Source of the DNA: Adiantum capillus-veneris | Taxonomy: Eukaryota; Streptophyta; Polypodiopsida; Polypodiales; Pteridaceae | Length of the DNA stretch: 64,000 nt | Assembly: GCA_014529385.2 (NCBI GenBank) | Contig: CM043960.1 | Span: forward strand, 40,470,781 to 40,534,780 | Direction of reading: 5' to 3' | Shown here: positions 11,728 to 21,690 of the stretch, piece by piece | Layout: each line of letters begins with the position of its first letter | Numbering within the stretch: the first letter of the stretch is position 1 | Notes under the pieces: model-generated | Seen by the model: only the letters and a program-made list of their open reading frames with translations | Databases searched by the model: none | What the model was told of the DNA's origin: nothing | Position numbers and translations under genes: made by a program

Positions 11728-14201
11728 TTAAACACATATCCTCTGTTTCATTTTGTAGCTCCTCTGCATGCACCCCATATAGAGTAGTAGCATCTTGATG
11801 CTCGTCTGGCACCACCGCAGCGGCTTCTGATTGAGCATCTTCTCTGATCTCCTCCACCAGTTTGATGTAGACTTTGTAGGATGAAATATTACCTGCCAGA
11901 GCCACATAACTTACATGAGAGCTTTCAAGCACATAACTTGTAAAAGGGGGATGTTAACTATTTACATACTTACTTGTTCACAATGCTCGGGTAGTACGAA
12001 AGTGTCTCTTAGATCAGTCCATTTCTTAGTAGAATCCACCTCAAGAAAACCAGACTCTCCTCTACGCACAATAGCGTTGCCACCCTCCATGATTATCTTG
12101 AACCATTGCACGTCGAACAAGTCGACAAAAAATCCTCTGTAATCGATCCTCAAAATCTCTTGCAGCGTGCCGAAGTAAGTGAGTTCCGCCACCACAGGAT
12201 CTTCATCAGAGGAACGTCGTCGACTAGACTGTTCAAATTTTGCCATGATTCCACAATCTTGAGTAAAACGCTTTTTGTCGATTCGTTCCACCCTAAAATG
12301 TCGACCTTTACACCATGCTGCTGTGTATGACTTATACTACAACGAACAAAGATTATGAGTGGCCGTTCAAACGTTTATAAATAAAGTCACTTGCTAGTCG
12401 TACATTGCAAACTTACCTTGGTCGCGCAACCCCGAGAGTACTCCCACTCTTCCTCAGTCACTTCGTCACCGCATTGTTGTGCGCTTTTCAATTGGTTGTG
12501 CAACCATCTTAAGCTCATGAAGGTTGGTAGGCTCTCCAGAACCGTCGGATAGTGCATCGGTGGTCGTCTTCCCCATCTCCACTCGATTCGTGCCCTTTGT
12601 CGCTCTTGCTTTGCATCCTCATATTGTGAAATCCACTTTTGCATCACTGGATTGTGAAACATGCAAAATCGGTTGATTTTAGCCTCTAGATCTTCCGTCA
12701 TCTTCTTCTCAACACCGAGATTGCACATGACAATCCCAGATATGCGCTCATCATCTATGGTTCGCCATAGCGTGTCCCGGGCTTTATCAAATCCATCTAG
12801 CCACTCTGCAATGTACACTAGGGACTCTGATACCAACCAACCTTCTGCCATGCTACCCTCTGGACGTGCCTTTTGACGCACATATCCCTTAAGCGTTTTC
12901 ATGAAACGTTCTAAGAAGAACATCCATCTGGAATGAACTGTGCCAGCTATTTCCACCTCATCAACTATGTGAACAAGAAGATGACCTGAATGGTCAGCAT
13001 GGTAGTAGGAAAATGTTTCTCAAACATGCACACAAGCTCCGCAGCATTTAGTTTGGCGAATGGTATGGAGTCTACGTTGATCTCCTTTTGTGAAATCCAT
13101 TGCACCAGCTTTGCAAGTTTGTAGATTGTGTTACGGATGTCGAGAGACAAACATCCCTTAATGGCAACCGGTAAAATAAACTGTAAAGTATGTGCAGCAA
13201 TGATATTAAAGTCCACATTTTATGCAATGATATTAAAGTCCACTATGAACGTACCTGACACATTTTATGCCAATCGTGTGACTTCAAACCGGTAAGCTTT
13301 CCTTCTTTAGTAAAACACGTTCGGAGCGAGTGCATTACGCCAGTGGGGGTCCGCAAAGATCGAATGGTCTCTTTTACTTTGCTTTCTTGGGCTCCTGTGA
13401 AAATCCATGGTGCTTTAGGGAGTTTTATCGATCTATCAGACGCTGTTTGCGGCCAATATTGCTCCATACGATCCACATTTCTAAGGTCAACTCTGGCTCC
13501 CAAAGTATCTTTCTTGCCGGTCAGATGGTCCCATAGTAGATTACCCACATTCTTGAATATGTGCATTGGATCGAGCAAGTGATTGATCATGAGTCGGGGC
13601 CAGTATGGTAACTCGTACCATAGAGATAGTCTCTTCATCCCTGGAGGCAATCCATCATCGCACATCTCCTTCTGCTCTAACCATGCTTGTGCAGACATCC
13701 TTGGTGGCTCTCTTCCCAAAAAGCCGTCGCGTAACACATGATTCTCTTGAAGATACGCTTGATGACCTTCGTAGATTTGCTTCTTCAGTGAGGGTGCCCT
13801 ACGTGCATTCAGTCTAGGTCCACATGTGACATATGCTCTGTATCCGCTTGTTTGAAGCCCTGCATGTATACACATGATAATAGATCAACTATGGGAAAAA
13901 ACAAGATTTACAGTGTCTGAGTGAGGAGTGTCAATAGATCACCTGAGCATTCTGTTAGCCCGGGATAGTCATGCATGGTCCACATTAGAATGCCTCTGAT
14001 CAAAGCATTCCGTCGTCCTGTGTGTCGGCTCATATCCACCACCTCTATGCCAATCCACAATTGTTGTAGCTCTTCCAATAGTGGACGAAGATACACATCC
14101 ATATTCCCCACTTTATATCGCCCTGGCACAATCAAGCTTAGCCATAGGTGCCCCTTCTTCGTAGTCAACCACGGGGACAACAAATTTAATATTCTATTGG
14201 C
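11728..14201 (-). pseudogene. TNP2-type CACTA transposase, multi-exon, frameshifted and 5'-truncated
   Basis: Five coding blocks are joined by short GT-AG introns: 14201-13943, 13859-13255, 13180-12417, 12336-11974 and 11892-about 11728, with introns of 83, 74, 80 and 81 bp. Exons 1-2 carry the Transposase_21 core (LLSPWLTTKKGHLWLSLI; LLDPMHIFKNVGNLLWDHL). The end of exon 2 and exon 3 carry DUF4218 (GLKSHDWHKMCQ; VHSRWMFFLERFMKTLKGYV). Exon 4 resembles DUF4216 (YFGTLQEILRIDYRGFFVDL). A single-base frameshift lies near 12984 inside DUF4218. The 5' end is cut off by a (GA)n tract at 14215, so the N-terminal domain is missing. The reading of the last exon is uncertain: the frame that follows the splice stops at 11728-11730. 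Confidence 0.85.
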
Positions 14202-14211
14202 ATTCTTCGTC

Positions 14212-14214
<3 letters not shown>

Positions 14215-14277
<63 letters not shown>
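14215..14277. repeat. (CT)n microsatellite at the broken 5' edge of the TNP2 gene
   Basis: About 31 CT units. Transposase-like coding on the minus strand ends immediately beside it. Beyond it the DNA is non-coding filler. Confidence 0.95.
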
Positions 14278-14279
<2 letters not shown>

Positions 14280-14868
14280 ACCTCACATTCTCTAGTCATG
14301 TCCAATCCCCGCACACCTCGGTCTAGAGGTGCACGGAGATCAGAACCACCGGGTTATAATCTCGTCTTTATTGGTCAATACCTATATTTGTGGGTACAAG
14401 AAATCTACAGACCCACGTCTACATGATACTGCATGTAGTGGACAAAACCCCTTTGCCTCTTCTCTAGCTGTAGCACTTCACAGCATCTTAACATCTTTTC
14501 ACAGTAGATCTTTTCACTGTTCGTCTAACTCTAAACCCTAAACCGTAAGTAATTCTTGCGTGGACTCGATCTAACGTAAATAAGCGTAAATCTAAATAAA
14601 CATAAATCTAACTAAAAATAAACCTAAATCTAATTTAACGTAAGTCTACATCTAACCTAATCTTTAACGTCTTTTGGGATAGTTTCCTACGACGTTAAAA
14701 CTCTCTTCTTCTTGTGTGTGTGTGTGTGTGTGGGTAAACCTAAATAAACCTAAGTCTAATCTAATATAACATAAATCTAAATCTAACATAAATTATGTTA
14801 TATTAAAAACAAAGAACTAAACTAACAGGGATTATAAGAACCTTAAAACTGATTTAACACATAATTTT
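14278..14868. repeat. AT-rich filler with CTAAAT-type repeats, left flank of the captured gene
   Basis: The stretch 14569-14820 is built of repeated 'cctaaatctaa', 'taacgtaaat' and 'cataaatctaa' words. It includes a segment reading 'aagtctacatctaaccta' then 'agtttcctacgacgtta' then a (GT)n run. The same ordered words recur at 15232-15445 on the other side of the HIPP fragment. A telobox (AAACCCTAA) lies at 14533-14541. No coding potential was seen. Confidence 0.7.
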
Positions 14869-15231
14869 TCACATAACTCGACAAGAGTTGGCATTCTCAT
14901 CACTAAAGATGTGAGAGTTAACTTCCCGCGGTGACGCTGCCTCATCTCCATCCACATCTGACGACAGCAATTGGCCCTTTAGACCGTTCTTGCTCTTGTT
15001 ACTAACTTTGAAGTTGTTGTTGAATGACTAGAGGTTGTCTAGATGGTCATTGTATCGGGGATGTAGTGACTCTTGCCGCCCTGAAGATCCACCTTCTTCC
15101 CTATCTTCTCAAGACATTTCACCAGTACTTTTGGATCGACGGAGCCCACCATGAGTGAAGGCAGCAATACCCTATATTCCATTGAGGGCTTTCTTCACTC
15201 ACTTCATGCAGGCATCGCAGTCTATGGAGAC
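14869..15231 (-). pseudogene. captured HIPP-type heavy-metal-associated protein gene fragment
   Basis: Reading from 15231 on the minus strand gives VSIDCDACMK, then a stop, then VKKALNGI. This is the start of an HMA domain with its metal-binding CxxC (Cys-Asp-Ala-Cys). After a frame change comes VGSVDPKVLVKCLEKIGKKV, the second half of the HMA fold. A further frame holds SFNNNFKVSNKSKNG and an acidic linker, ending NSCRVM with a stop at 14869-14871. CRVM is a C-terminal CaaX prenylation box. HMA plus CaaX defines the plant HIPP (farnesylated metallochaperone) family. The fragment is only about 363 bp and lacks the N-terminus. It lies between two copies of a direct repeat inside the CACTA element. 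I infer host-gene capture; it cannot encode a functional protein. Confidence 0.8.
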
Positions 15232-15629
15232 CTAAATCTAATCTAATATAACATAAATCTAAATCTAGCGTAAATAAACGTAAATCTAATTAAAAGTAAA
15301 CCTAAATCTAATCTAATTTAACTTAAATAAACCTAAATCTAATTTAACATAAGTCTACATCTAACCTAATCTTTAACATCTTTTAGGATAGTTTCCTACG
15401 ACGTTATAACTCTCTTCTTCTTGTGTGTGTGCGCGTGTGTGGATGTGTGTGCCAATAAAAAGAGATAAATGGTATAACCTTTCTATCACCCATGCCAAGT
15501 ATGATAGATTGATTATGCCATTTTCCTCTTGAATAATAGGTCTTGAGTTCAACTCCTCGTCGGCTAGATCTTTAGGTCTTTTAATTTTAATTAGTTTCCT
15601 ACGACGTTAAATTAGTTTCTCTCTCTTTC
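15232..15629. repeat. AT-rich filler, right flank of the captured gene
   Basis: The stretch 15232-15445 repeats, in the same order and orientation, the word series found at 14569-14820 ('aagtctacatctaaccta', 'agtttcctacgacgtta', then GT repeats). A third 'agtttcctacgacgtta' is at about 15593. Nothing coding was seen. Confidence 0.7.
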
Positions 15630-15830
15630 TCTCTCAATGTGTGTGCGTTTTTTTGGATCGTATGCATATTTTCTCTCTCTTTTCCTCTCTCAATGTGTGC
15701 GTTTTTTGTTTATGCATGTTCTCTCTCTCTTTTCCTCTCTCAATGCGTGCGTTTTTTGTTTATGCATGCTCTCTCTCTCTTTTCCTCTCTCAATGTGTGT
15801 GTGCATTCTTTGTTTATGTATGTGTGTGTG
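15630..15830. repeat. 50-bp tandem repeat, about four copies
   Basis: The word ttttcctctctcaatg starts at 15680, 15730 and 15780, with a degenerate earlier copy near 15630. Each unit ends in 'tttgtttatgcatg' plus a CT run. The Cys/Val/Phe-rich frames across it are artefacts. Confidence 0.9.
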
Positions 15831-15846
15831 CGTTTTTGTTTATGTT

Positions 15847-15850
<4 letters not shown>

Positions 15851-15892
<42 letters not shown>

Positions 15893-16014
15893 AACACTAT
15901 GTGTGTGTGTGTATGTGTGTGTGTGAGAGAGAGAGAGAGAGAGGGAGAGAGAAAGAGGGGAAGGGAACATGAGAATGAGGAGAGGGAAGGAGCATACTTG
16001 GGTCTCCTTCCTCT

Positions 16015-16054
<40 letters not shown>

Positions 16055-16056
16055 AG

Positions 16057-16094
<38 letters not shown>
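15851..16094. repeat. compound (CT)n / (GT)n / (GA)n microsatellites
   Basis: CT 15851-15889, GT about 15900-15924, GA 15925-15943, GT 16020-16053 and GA 16062-16094, separated by short unique pieces. Long plus-strand frames through here are low-complexity only. Confidence 0.95.
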
Positions 16095-16099
<5 letters not shown>

Positions 16100-16128
16100 C
16101 GTTACCTGCTCCTTGCTTGAGGGCGCCG

Positions 16129-16157
16129 AAAAACTCAGATCTGAGATCTGAGTTTTT
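16129..16157. repeat. near-perfect palindrome
   Basis: Arms aaaaactcagatct (16129-16142) and agatctgagttttt (16144-16157) are separated by one base. Outside them gcgcc and ggcgc add more pairing. It lies just inside the right subterminal zone of the CACTA element. Confidence 0.9.
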
Positions 16158-16207
16158 GGGCGCGCTCTGTTATTTTTTTAGCCCAGCCGACGTCGCTATG
16201 AGCATCA

Positions 16208-16251
16208 CTATGAGCGTCGCAAATTTACAAAGAAATTTGCGACGCTCATAG
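16208..16251. repeat. 19-bp-stem hairpin in the right subterminal region of the CACTA element
   Basis: ctatgagcgtcgcaaattt (16208-16226) and its exact complement (16233-16251) flank a 6-base loop. The stem contains the GCGTCGC motif that makes up the subterminal arrays. Confidence 0.92.
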
Positions 16252-16320
16252 CGACGCCGAAAAAAAAAAATTTGAGCGTCGCTGTGTGAGCGTCGCTAAT
16301 ATGAATAGCCTCTTGTAATG

Positions 16321-16625
16321 TGTCAAAATTTGCTTGCCCTGGGCTGATCCAAACCCTCTAAAACCTTGAACACAAGTTTTGGGTGTCTCTTGCAAAATCC
16401 TTCCCACTAGCTTTTTCATGGAATACCATTGGAAAACAATGTATTTCGTGTTCAAGAAATTTCAACTATCTTTAATTTGACATGTAGGACAGATACACCT
16501 TGTCCGAACTCACATTTCAAATATATCCATTGGAAAACTATGTCCACCTCGATTGATAGTTGTGTGGGTAGTTCTTTTCTTTCCCTTTGTGTCCTCCCCG
16601 CCTCCCAATTAGTGATTACACTCCT
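16321..16625 (-). pseudogene. pogo/Tigger-like transposase relic, N-terminal part
   Basis: On the minus strand this gives, in mixed frames, VSVLHVKLKIVEIS and then WEGFCKRHPKLVFKVLEGL, the pattern of a CENP-B/pogo helix-turn-helix region (F.KRHP.L followed by EGLD..RA). The reading reaches QANF at 16321, and after the CACTA element is skipped it continues as DTSR, a stop, then FSKKYAKYNYPPSNIWNADE at 9402. So this is the upstream half of the gene whose C-terminal half is at 7960-9402. Several stops and shifts make it a relic. Confidence 0.65.
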
Positions 16626-19398
16626 GCTTTATGCCAAATTGTAAAGCACACTTACACAAGGAAAGGTCGTATTCTCGTGCTTGAAGTTGTCCATATGTTA
16701 ACTCACTGCATCTCTTGTTTGCATGTGGTGTCTTCGATAATTCTTCTTCTCCATCACTTAATAATTGAGGTGAGATATTCAAAGAGGGATTTGTGCAAGG
16801 TGTTGGAGACTTTAGTTTTGGAAAAGTTGGTCTTTCTTGTTAGGAAAGGGGAGGTTTTTTGCTTGATGTTTCACATTTCCTTGCATTTTCCTTTGATTGT
16901 GGCTGAAGGGCTTTGTTCCATTGCCTCTGACTTCCTTTATCGAAGTTTCAATCTCGACATTGCTATCTCTTGCTAGTGTGAATCACACTCTCTTTTTGCA
17001 GTTGTATGAACTCCCACCTTGGTGGATTGTGGTTGCAAAGGTTTGATTGATGTGTGTGATCTTCTGTTGTCTATCTGCCTTTTCTCCTATCACTCTTGTT
17101 GTGATACCTTTCCTCTTTGCCATACCTAGCCATAATACATTGTGTAGATACAGTCACAAAACCCAAATTTGTAAAACATAAAAATAAACCTTTAAATCAC
17201 TTATATAAATTGTTGAAAACTGAAAAAACTCTCTTATGCAAGTGTACAATAGTTTCTAATTTGTAATATCTTCCAAAAATTATAGAGTACACCTTCATGG
17301 AGAATTGAGGACTTGGCTCTAACTAAATTTCCTCCTTTGGTTGTTCTGTGGAGTTGGGGGGCTTGGGAGAAATGAACGGAGCCTTTTGGTGAGGAAGTTT
17401 GCACAAGAAAATGGCAAGACACACACCCTTCCATAGCAACAGACCCTTCCACCATTCTTATTTAGTAGAGGAGATGTGCAAAGAAGGCCTTCAAGCTAAG
17501 GATGTCTCATAATCAAGCATGAGGAGTGAGTTGAATGATTTAACTAGCAATAAGACTTCTTCCTTAAAATTGCAAAAATTGGTTAAATAAAACTGAGTGC
17601 AAGTTTGAAGCCAATCAAAGTGTGTGTTGATATTGTTGTTAGCACCCTACTGATATTGTTGTTGTTGATTGTTGTTAGCAATATGTTGTATTATGTGCGC
17701 CTGGTTGGTGGTGCTCCATGTTGGGACTATATGTAGCAGGCTTGAGTTTGAGACATGAGCATCTATTGTTGGGTGTGCTACTGTTGTAACCTATTGTGTG
17801 CTACTGTCCTTTGGGTTAATTTTTGAGCCTCAAGTTGATGGTGCTTTGTATTGAATCTGTTTAATCAAAACTAAGGGTGATTTGTGCATGAGTGATGTGT
17901 GGGCTATGGTCTGTGTGTTTTGGTGGAGTGGGTGTCACAAGAAAGCAAGCAAATGTCTTATTTTTTGGAACTCAAGCATCTATGCATGTGATGTTTATAT
18001 ATTGTTTTCTATGTTCTAGCATGATTGGCAGGTGGGACGTGCCAATTGTGCAGATTGCATATGAGTTGGAGTAGAGGGCAGCGCCATTCCCTCTCATGAG
18101 GTAGTTGCATTGGAGTGTTGGCCATGATGGATTTAAAGGAACCCTTTTTATTGGAAGGGTGCCACATGCGCAACAACTATGAGCTCGTTCTACTTTGTAA
18201 TCGAACACATTGTAAAAGAGGTCATGTACTGAGAATGTATGGCTTCTAAATTGGCATGTCTATGTCCCTTATGTGTGTCTTGCCTTTGGGCCATGGTTTT
18301 TAAATGGCCCCTTTACTCTAGGGTATCCACAAGAATCTAGAGACTCAATCTCCCTAAAAGATATCCACATGTATCATACATAGAGCCAAAACGCATATGG
18401 CTATCATAAGCCTCTCTTAGAAACCACATAGAGATATAAGAATCGAATTCAAAGTGCATAAACAAAGAAAAAGTATGATGCCCTCTATGAGCCTAGAGAT
18501 ATGAGTTGTGAAACTTGTAATGAAACTCCACCTATAGAATCACCGTCGAATATATGTTGCCATCAGATGTGGGTAGGGAAAGGACACTGAGTATCCTTTC
18601 CACATAATAATGGCAACCCATTGGCGACCGGTAGAGGCCGAGAGCCATTATTATGGAGTTATTATGTGTGAAAGGACACTCAATGTCCTTTCCCGCCCGT
18701 CAAGTGTCGGGAGGAGGGGGCTATAGTGTGGTCATTGATCATGCTACGTGGAGGGCATTGGAGGTTGCCTGCATCACCATCAACATAGCCAACGCTAACA
18801 TGGAGCTTTTGCCTCATTTAGACGTCATTGTCACTCGTTTTTAGAGTTGACTTGTCAGTAACAAGGCTTTGCTCAGCAATTCCACTTGTTGATGTGTCCA
18901 TGCACATGCCTATAACTATCTCTTTCATAGATTCTGCTTGCTAATGTGTTGCATGCTCATGCTATTCCATGTGCTAACACATCACGTTGTGGTTGGCGAA
19001 TGGTGGACTCATGTTTTCATGGAAGATTGTCGGTGGTCAATGGTTTATACGTGATGACTTGGCACTGATCTGTCAGCTAACGTCAATTCTGCTGAGGAAA
19101 GCTCTCTGAATGGAGGGTTAACAGCCCCCCAACTCTCGACCTTGATGGTATTCGCTGGTATACTCCACCTATCATTTTGATCTAGAAATCTTTGACTCCA
19201 AAATCAAGTGTGGATGTCAAAATCATGATTCTAAAATCCTATGGCAATGCCAAAAACCTGTACATGGTTGGGTCAGATTCTTTGACCACCTCTAGCTCCA
19301 CCTTCTTTGTATGTGCCAGGCTGATGGTTTCCCTCTGTGTCTAGGTGCCTTGCTTTGTGGTTGTGCAAGGCTCTCTGTGCAAGGCTGTCCTTCATAGT
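16626..19398. other. gene-free stretch; possible remains of the pogo-like element
   Basis: No supported gene. A 129-codon plus-strand frame (16587-16976) lies opposite the expected 5' part of the pogo-like gene and has no recognised motif. The rest is AT-rich and unassigned apart from the inverted repeat at 18577-18693. Confidence 0.4.
18577..18693. repeat. inverted repeat with self-complementary ends
   Basis: The left arm (18577-18614) is ggaaaggacactgag, tatcctttcc, acataataatggc. The right arm (18644-18693) is its complement with about 11 extra bases. Each arm also contains an internal palindrome of the form GGAAAGGACA..TGTCCTTTCC. The arms are about 29 bp apart, so a strong foldback is possible. 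No target-site duplication was identified. Confidence 0.75.
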
Positions 19399-19772
19399 CC
19401 CCAAAGAGTTGGTCTAATAGTAAGGCTTTGGCCTCTCAACCTACGGGTTGTGGGTTCAAATCCCCCTTGGGTCGCACTCTAGAGAGACACCTTGTACTCA
19501 CTTGGTGTTCACACTGCTAGGGCTCTTGCCCTTAGACACTCAAGTGCCTCCTCCTACTGGGGTGGGTTACCCAAGGAGGAGGTTCCTAGCTAGTTGCTAC
19601 GAGTTTTCTTCGTTGTTCCCAGAACATGGTGCATCAATTAAGTGGCCATGGCGATGCCTACGCGTGGCTCTTGTCCAATGGTACGCGGCCCTTGCCTGAC
19701 CATGTAACATGGCTAATATTTGGAAGGGATAAGCACCTCCCCTGTGGGCCCTCTAGTGTGTCGAAAAAAATA
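19399..19772 (+). mobile_element. tRNA-derived SINE, about 374 bp
   Basis: The head contains RNA polymerase III boxes: A box TGGTCTAATAG (19410-19420) and B box GGTTCAAATCC (19453-19463), about 32 bp apart, as in a tRNA. The element ends in TCGAAAAAAATA. It is flanked by a 15-bp duplication, gctgtccttcatagt (19384-19398) and gctgcccttcatagt (19773-19787), with one mismatch. There is no coding capacity, as expected of a SINE mobilised by a LINE. The family was not named. Confidence 0.88.
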
Positions 19773-21690
19773 GCTGCCCTTCATAGTTGCGCAAGACTTG
19801 CTTCCTTGCGTTGCATTTTCTTCAGCGTTACTAATATAAATGGTTTGCTTCTTTGATAGTTAACCAAAACACCCCTACCCCTCAAATTTCAGAAATCCCC
19901 AAAATACCCTTGTATCTATTTTTGTTGGATTGTTCAAGATTTTTGATTTTTTATTTCTTTTCGACAATTGAGATCCGTTTTTAAGTGCTAGGCATGTAAT
20001 TTGTCACAAATTACGTCGCAAAAAAGAGCAATTATGTTTAAATAGAATTAAGCAACCTATCTCCAAAGCTTACATAACCAACTCAAATTCTAATTTTAGC
20101 ATCTTGTAATAATATACAAACAATTTTATTTATGAAAAGCTACCAGAAAAAAAATTATCTTTGGAGAAATTTAATCTCACAATCAGGGGTATTTTGGGAA
20201 TTTTGGAAAATTTGAAGGGCATCTTGGGAATTTATGACAAAATATTGAGGATATTTTGGGAATTTTTGAAATTTAAAGGGTATTTTGGTAATTTTCCCAA
20301 CTTTTTATTTCAACGCTATGTAAGCCATGCTTTAACACTACTGTGTATCCTTCTCAATGTTGCAGGTTGATTTCATATCTATCCGAATTTACTTTTTTCC
20401 TCGAATTTATCAAATGTTTCGAATTTACAAATGTGCATCTGACGATCGGAATCACCTCAATCGTCGATCCCATTTGAAGTCGCCCGTGCAAGATAGTGTG
20501 GAAGGTGAGCGTGATGCAATTCTTGGTTGTATCGAAAGTAGCTGTTTTGATAGCTCACGTTATGCATGATGACAACTAATTATTGCATGCATGGAGCCAA
20601 AACAAAACCAAAAAAAAAAAAACGCGATGCGAGAGAGGGTGGGGAAGCTTAATAAGATGCTTGTGAATTCCCCATCGGTACTTGAATACTATGGTTGTTG
20701 CCACGTGATTAGCATGGACCACCATTATATATTCTCACCACTTTGTGGTAGAGCACTTGGGAAGCATGGGAAAACGGAATCAAACAAAGATGGGAAGCAA
20801 CCCTCTTCGGCGTCTTTCCTATGGATTTTTCTTCTCTATGTAGCCGAAAGGCTACATTTCGGCTACATAAATTCTTACCTTTCTTGGACGATCCTTTTTT
20901 TGACTATCGCCACCCTATTAATTGACACTTGATTCTTGTTCGTATTTTGGGAATTTTTGAAATTTGAAGGGTATTTTGGTAATTTTCCCAAATTTTTATT
21001 TCAACGCTATGTAAGCCATGCTTTAACGCTACTGTGTAGCCTTCTCAACATTGCGAGTTTTCAATGCTATGTATTTCTTCTTGCAAGCAGTACTTGCTCG
21101 AGGAGCTCCCAAATTGCAAAAACCAATTTTTTGATGTGAACTAAGCTTCAAACTTTAGCTTCTCTAGAAGCTCGACCATGCTCCCCCTCCTCGCTCTGAT
21201 ATCAGTACGCATGTGGGAGCGATGAGTGCATAGTGTGAAGGAGAAGAGAGAACATAGAGAGAGATTTTGGGTGGATTCATAGTTTGAGCCCACAAAGTCC
21301 TTATTCATTTAGATAAGGAAGAGTAGTGATGAGCCCATTGGCCGTTACCCCAACATGGATGAATGGCCAAGTTTAGACATATATACCACTTAGTCAAACT
21401 TTAAGAAGCATGCTACATTAGGAGTAGTAGATGATGATTCAAGTTATGATATCCCAAAACCTTCTTTATTATTGCATGCCATTTCACCTACAAAAGAAGA
21501 ATCGACATGCTTCTATAGAGCCTTGTATCCAAACTACCCACAACGTGCAAACGACTAGAAGTATGTGGAGACTGTTGATCAATTTAAGTAGTGAAGAGAT
21601 CACATTTTTGCACTTTGGTTTTCCTAGAAGCCTATACTTCAAGACGTGGATTAGAAGTATGTGATATAGAGAATATAGGAAGACTCTTAA
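19773..21690. repeat. AT-rich DNA with a 113-bp direct repeat
   Basis: About 20252-20364 and 20943-21055 are nearly identical ('tattttgggaatttttgaaa' to 'tcaacgctatgtaagccatg' and on). The first copy is preceded by degenerate 'gggtattttgggaatttt' words (20184-20250). No gene was seen. Around 21190-21215 there is a sequence resembling an initiator-Met primer-binding site on the minus strand (TGATATCAGAGCGAGG), so an LTR-retrotransposon remnant may lie here, but no LTR pair was found. Confidence 0.6.

Larger units (their letters stand above)
9403..16320 (-). mobile_element. CACTA (En/Spm) DNA transposon, 6.9 kb
   Basis: The left end is CACTACAAGAGG at 9403. The right end, read inward, is CATTACAAGAGG from 16320: a 12-bp terminal inverted repeat with one mismatch. 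TGT lies immediately outside both ends (9400-9402, 16321-16323), the 3-bp duplication expected of the superfamily. Both subterminal regions are dense in AGCGACG/CGTCGCT motifs, the typical TNPA-type binding arrays. Inside are a TNP2-type transposase relic (11728-14201), a second En/Spm-type gene (10084-11387) and a captured host-gene fragment (14869-15231). It is inserted in a pogo-like transposase, whose reading continues across the junction. Confidence 0.95.

Noticed and set aside
12965-13000. An intron rather than a frameshift in the TNP2 gene
   Set aside because: DUF4218 coding resumes at once in the next frame with no room for an intron; a GT is present but no acceptor fits.
15641-16120. 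Long plus-strand frames rich in Cys, Val, Ser, Leu and Arg-Glu
   Set aside because: They are translations of (CT)n, (GT)n, (GA)n and the 50-bp tandem repeat, open in several frames on both strands only because dinucleotide repeats lack stops.
16587-16976. 129-codon plus-strand ORF
   Set aside because: No recognisable motif, and it lies opposite the degraded 5' part of the pogo-like transposase.
21180-21420. A further LTR retrotransposon on the minus strand
   Set aside because: A primer-binding-site-like word is present, but no LTR pair, gag or pol could be found.
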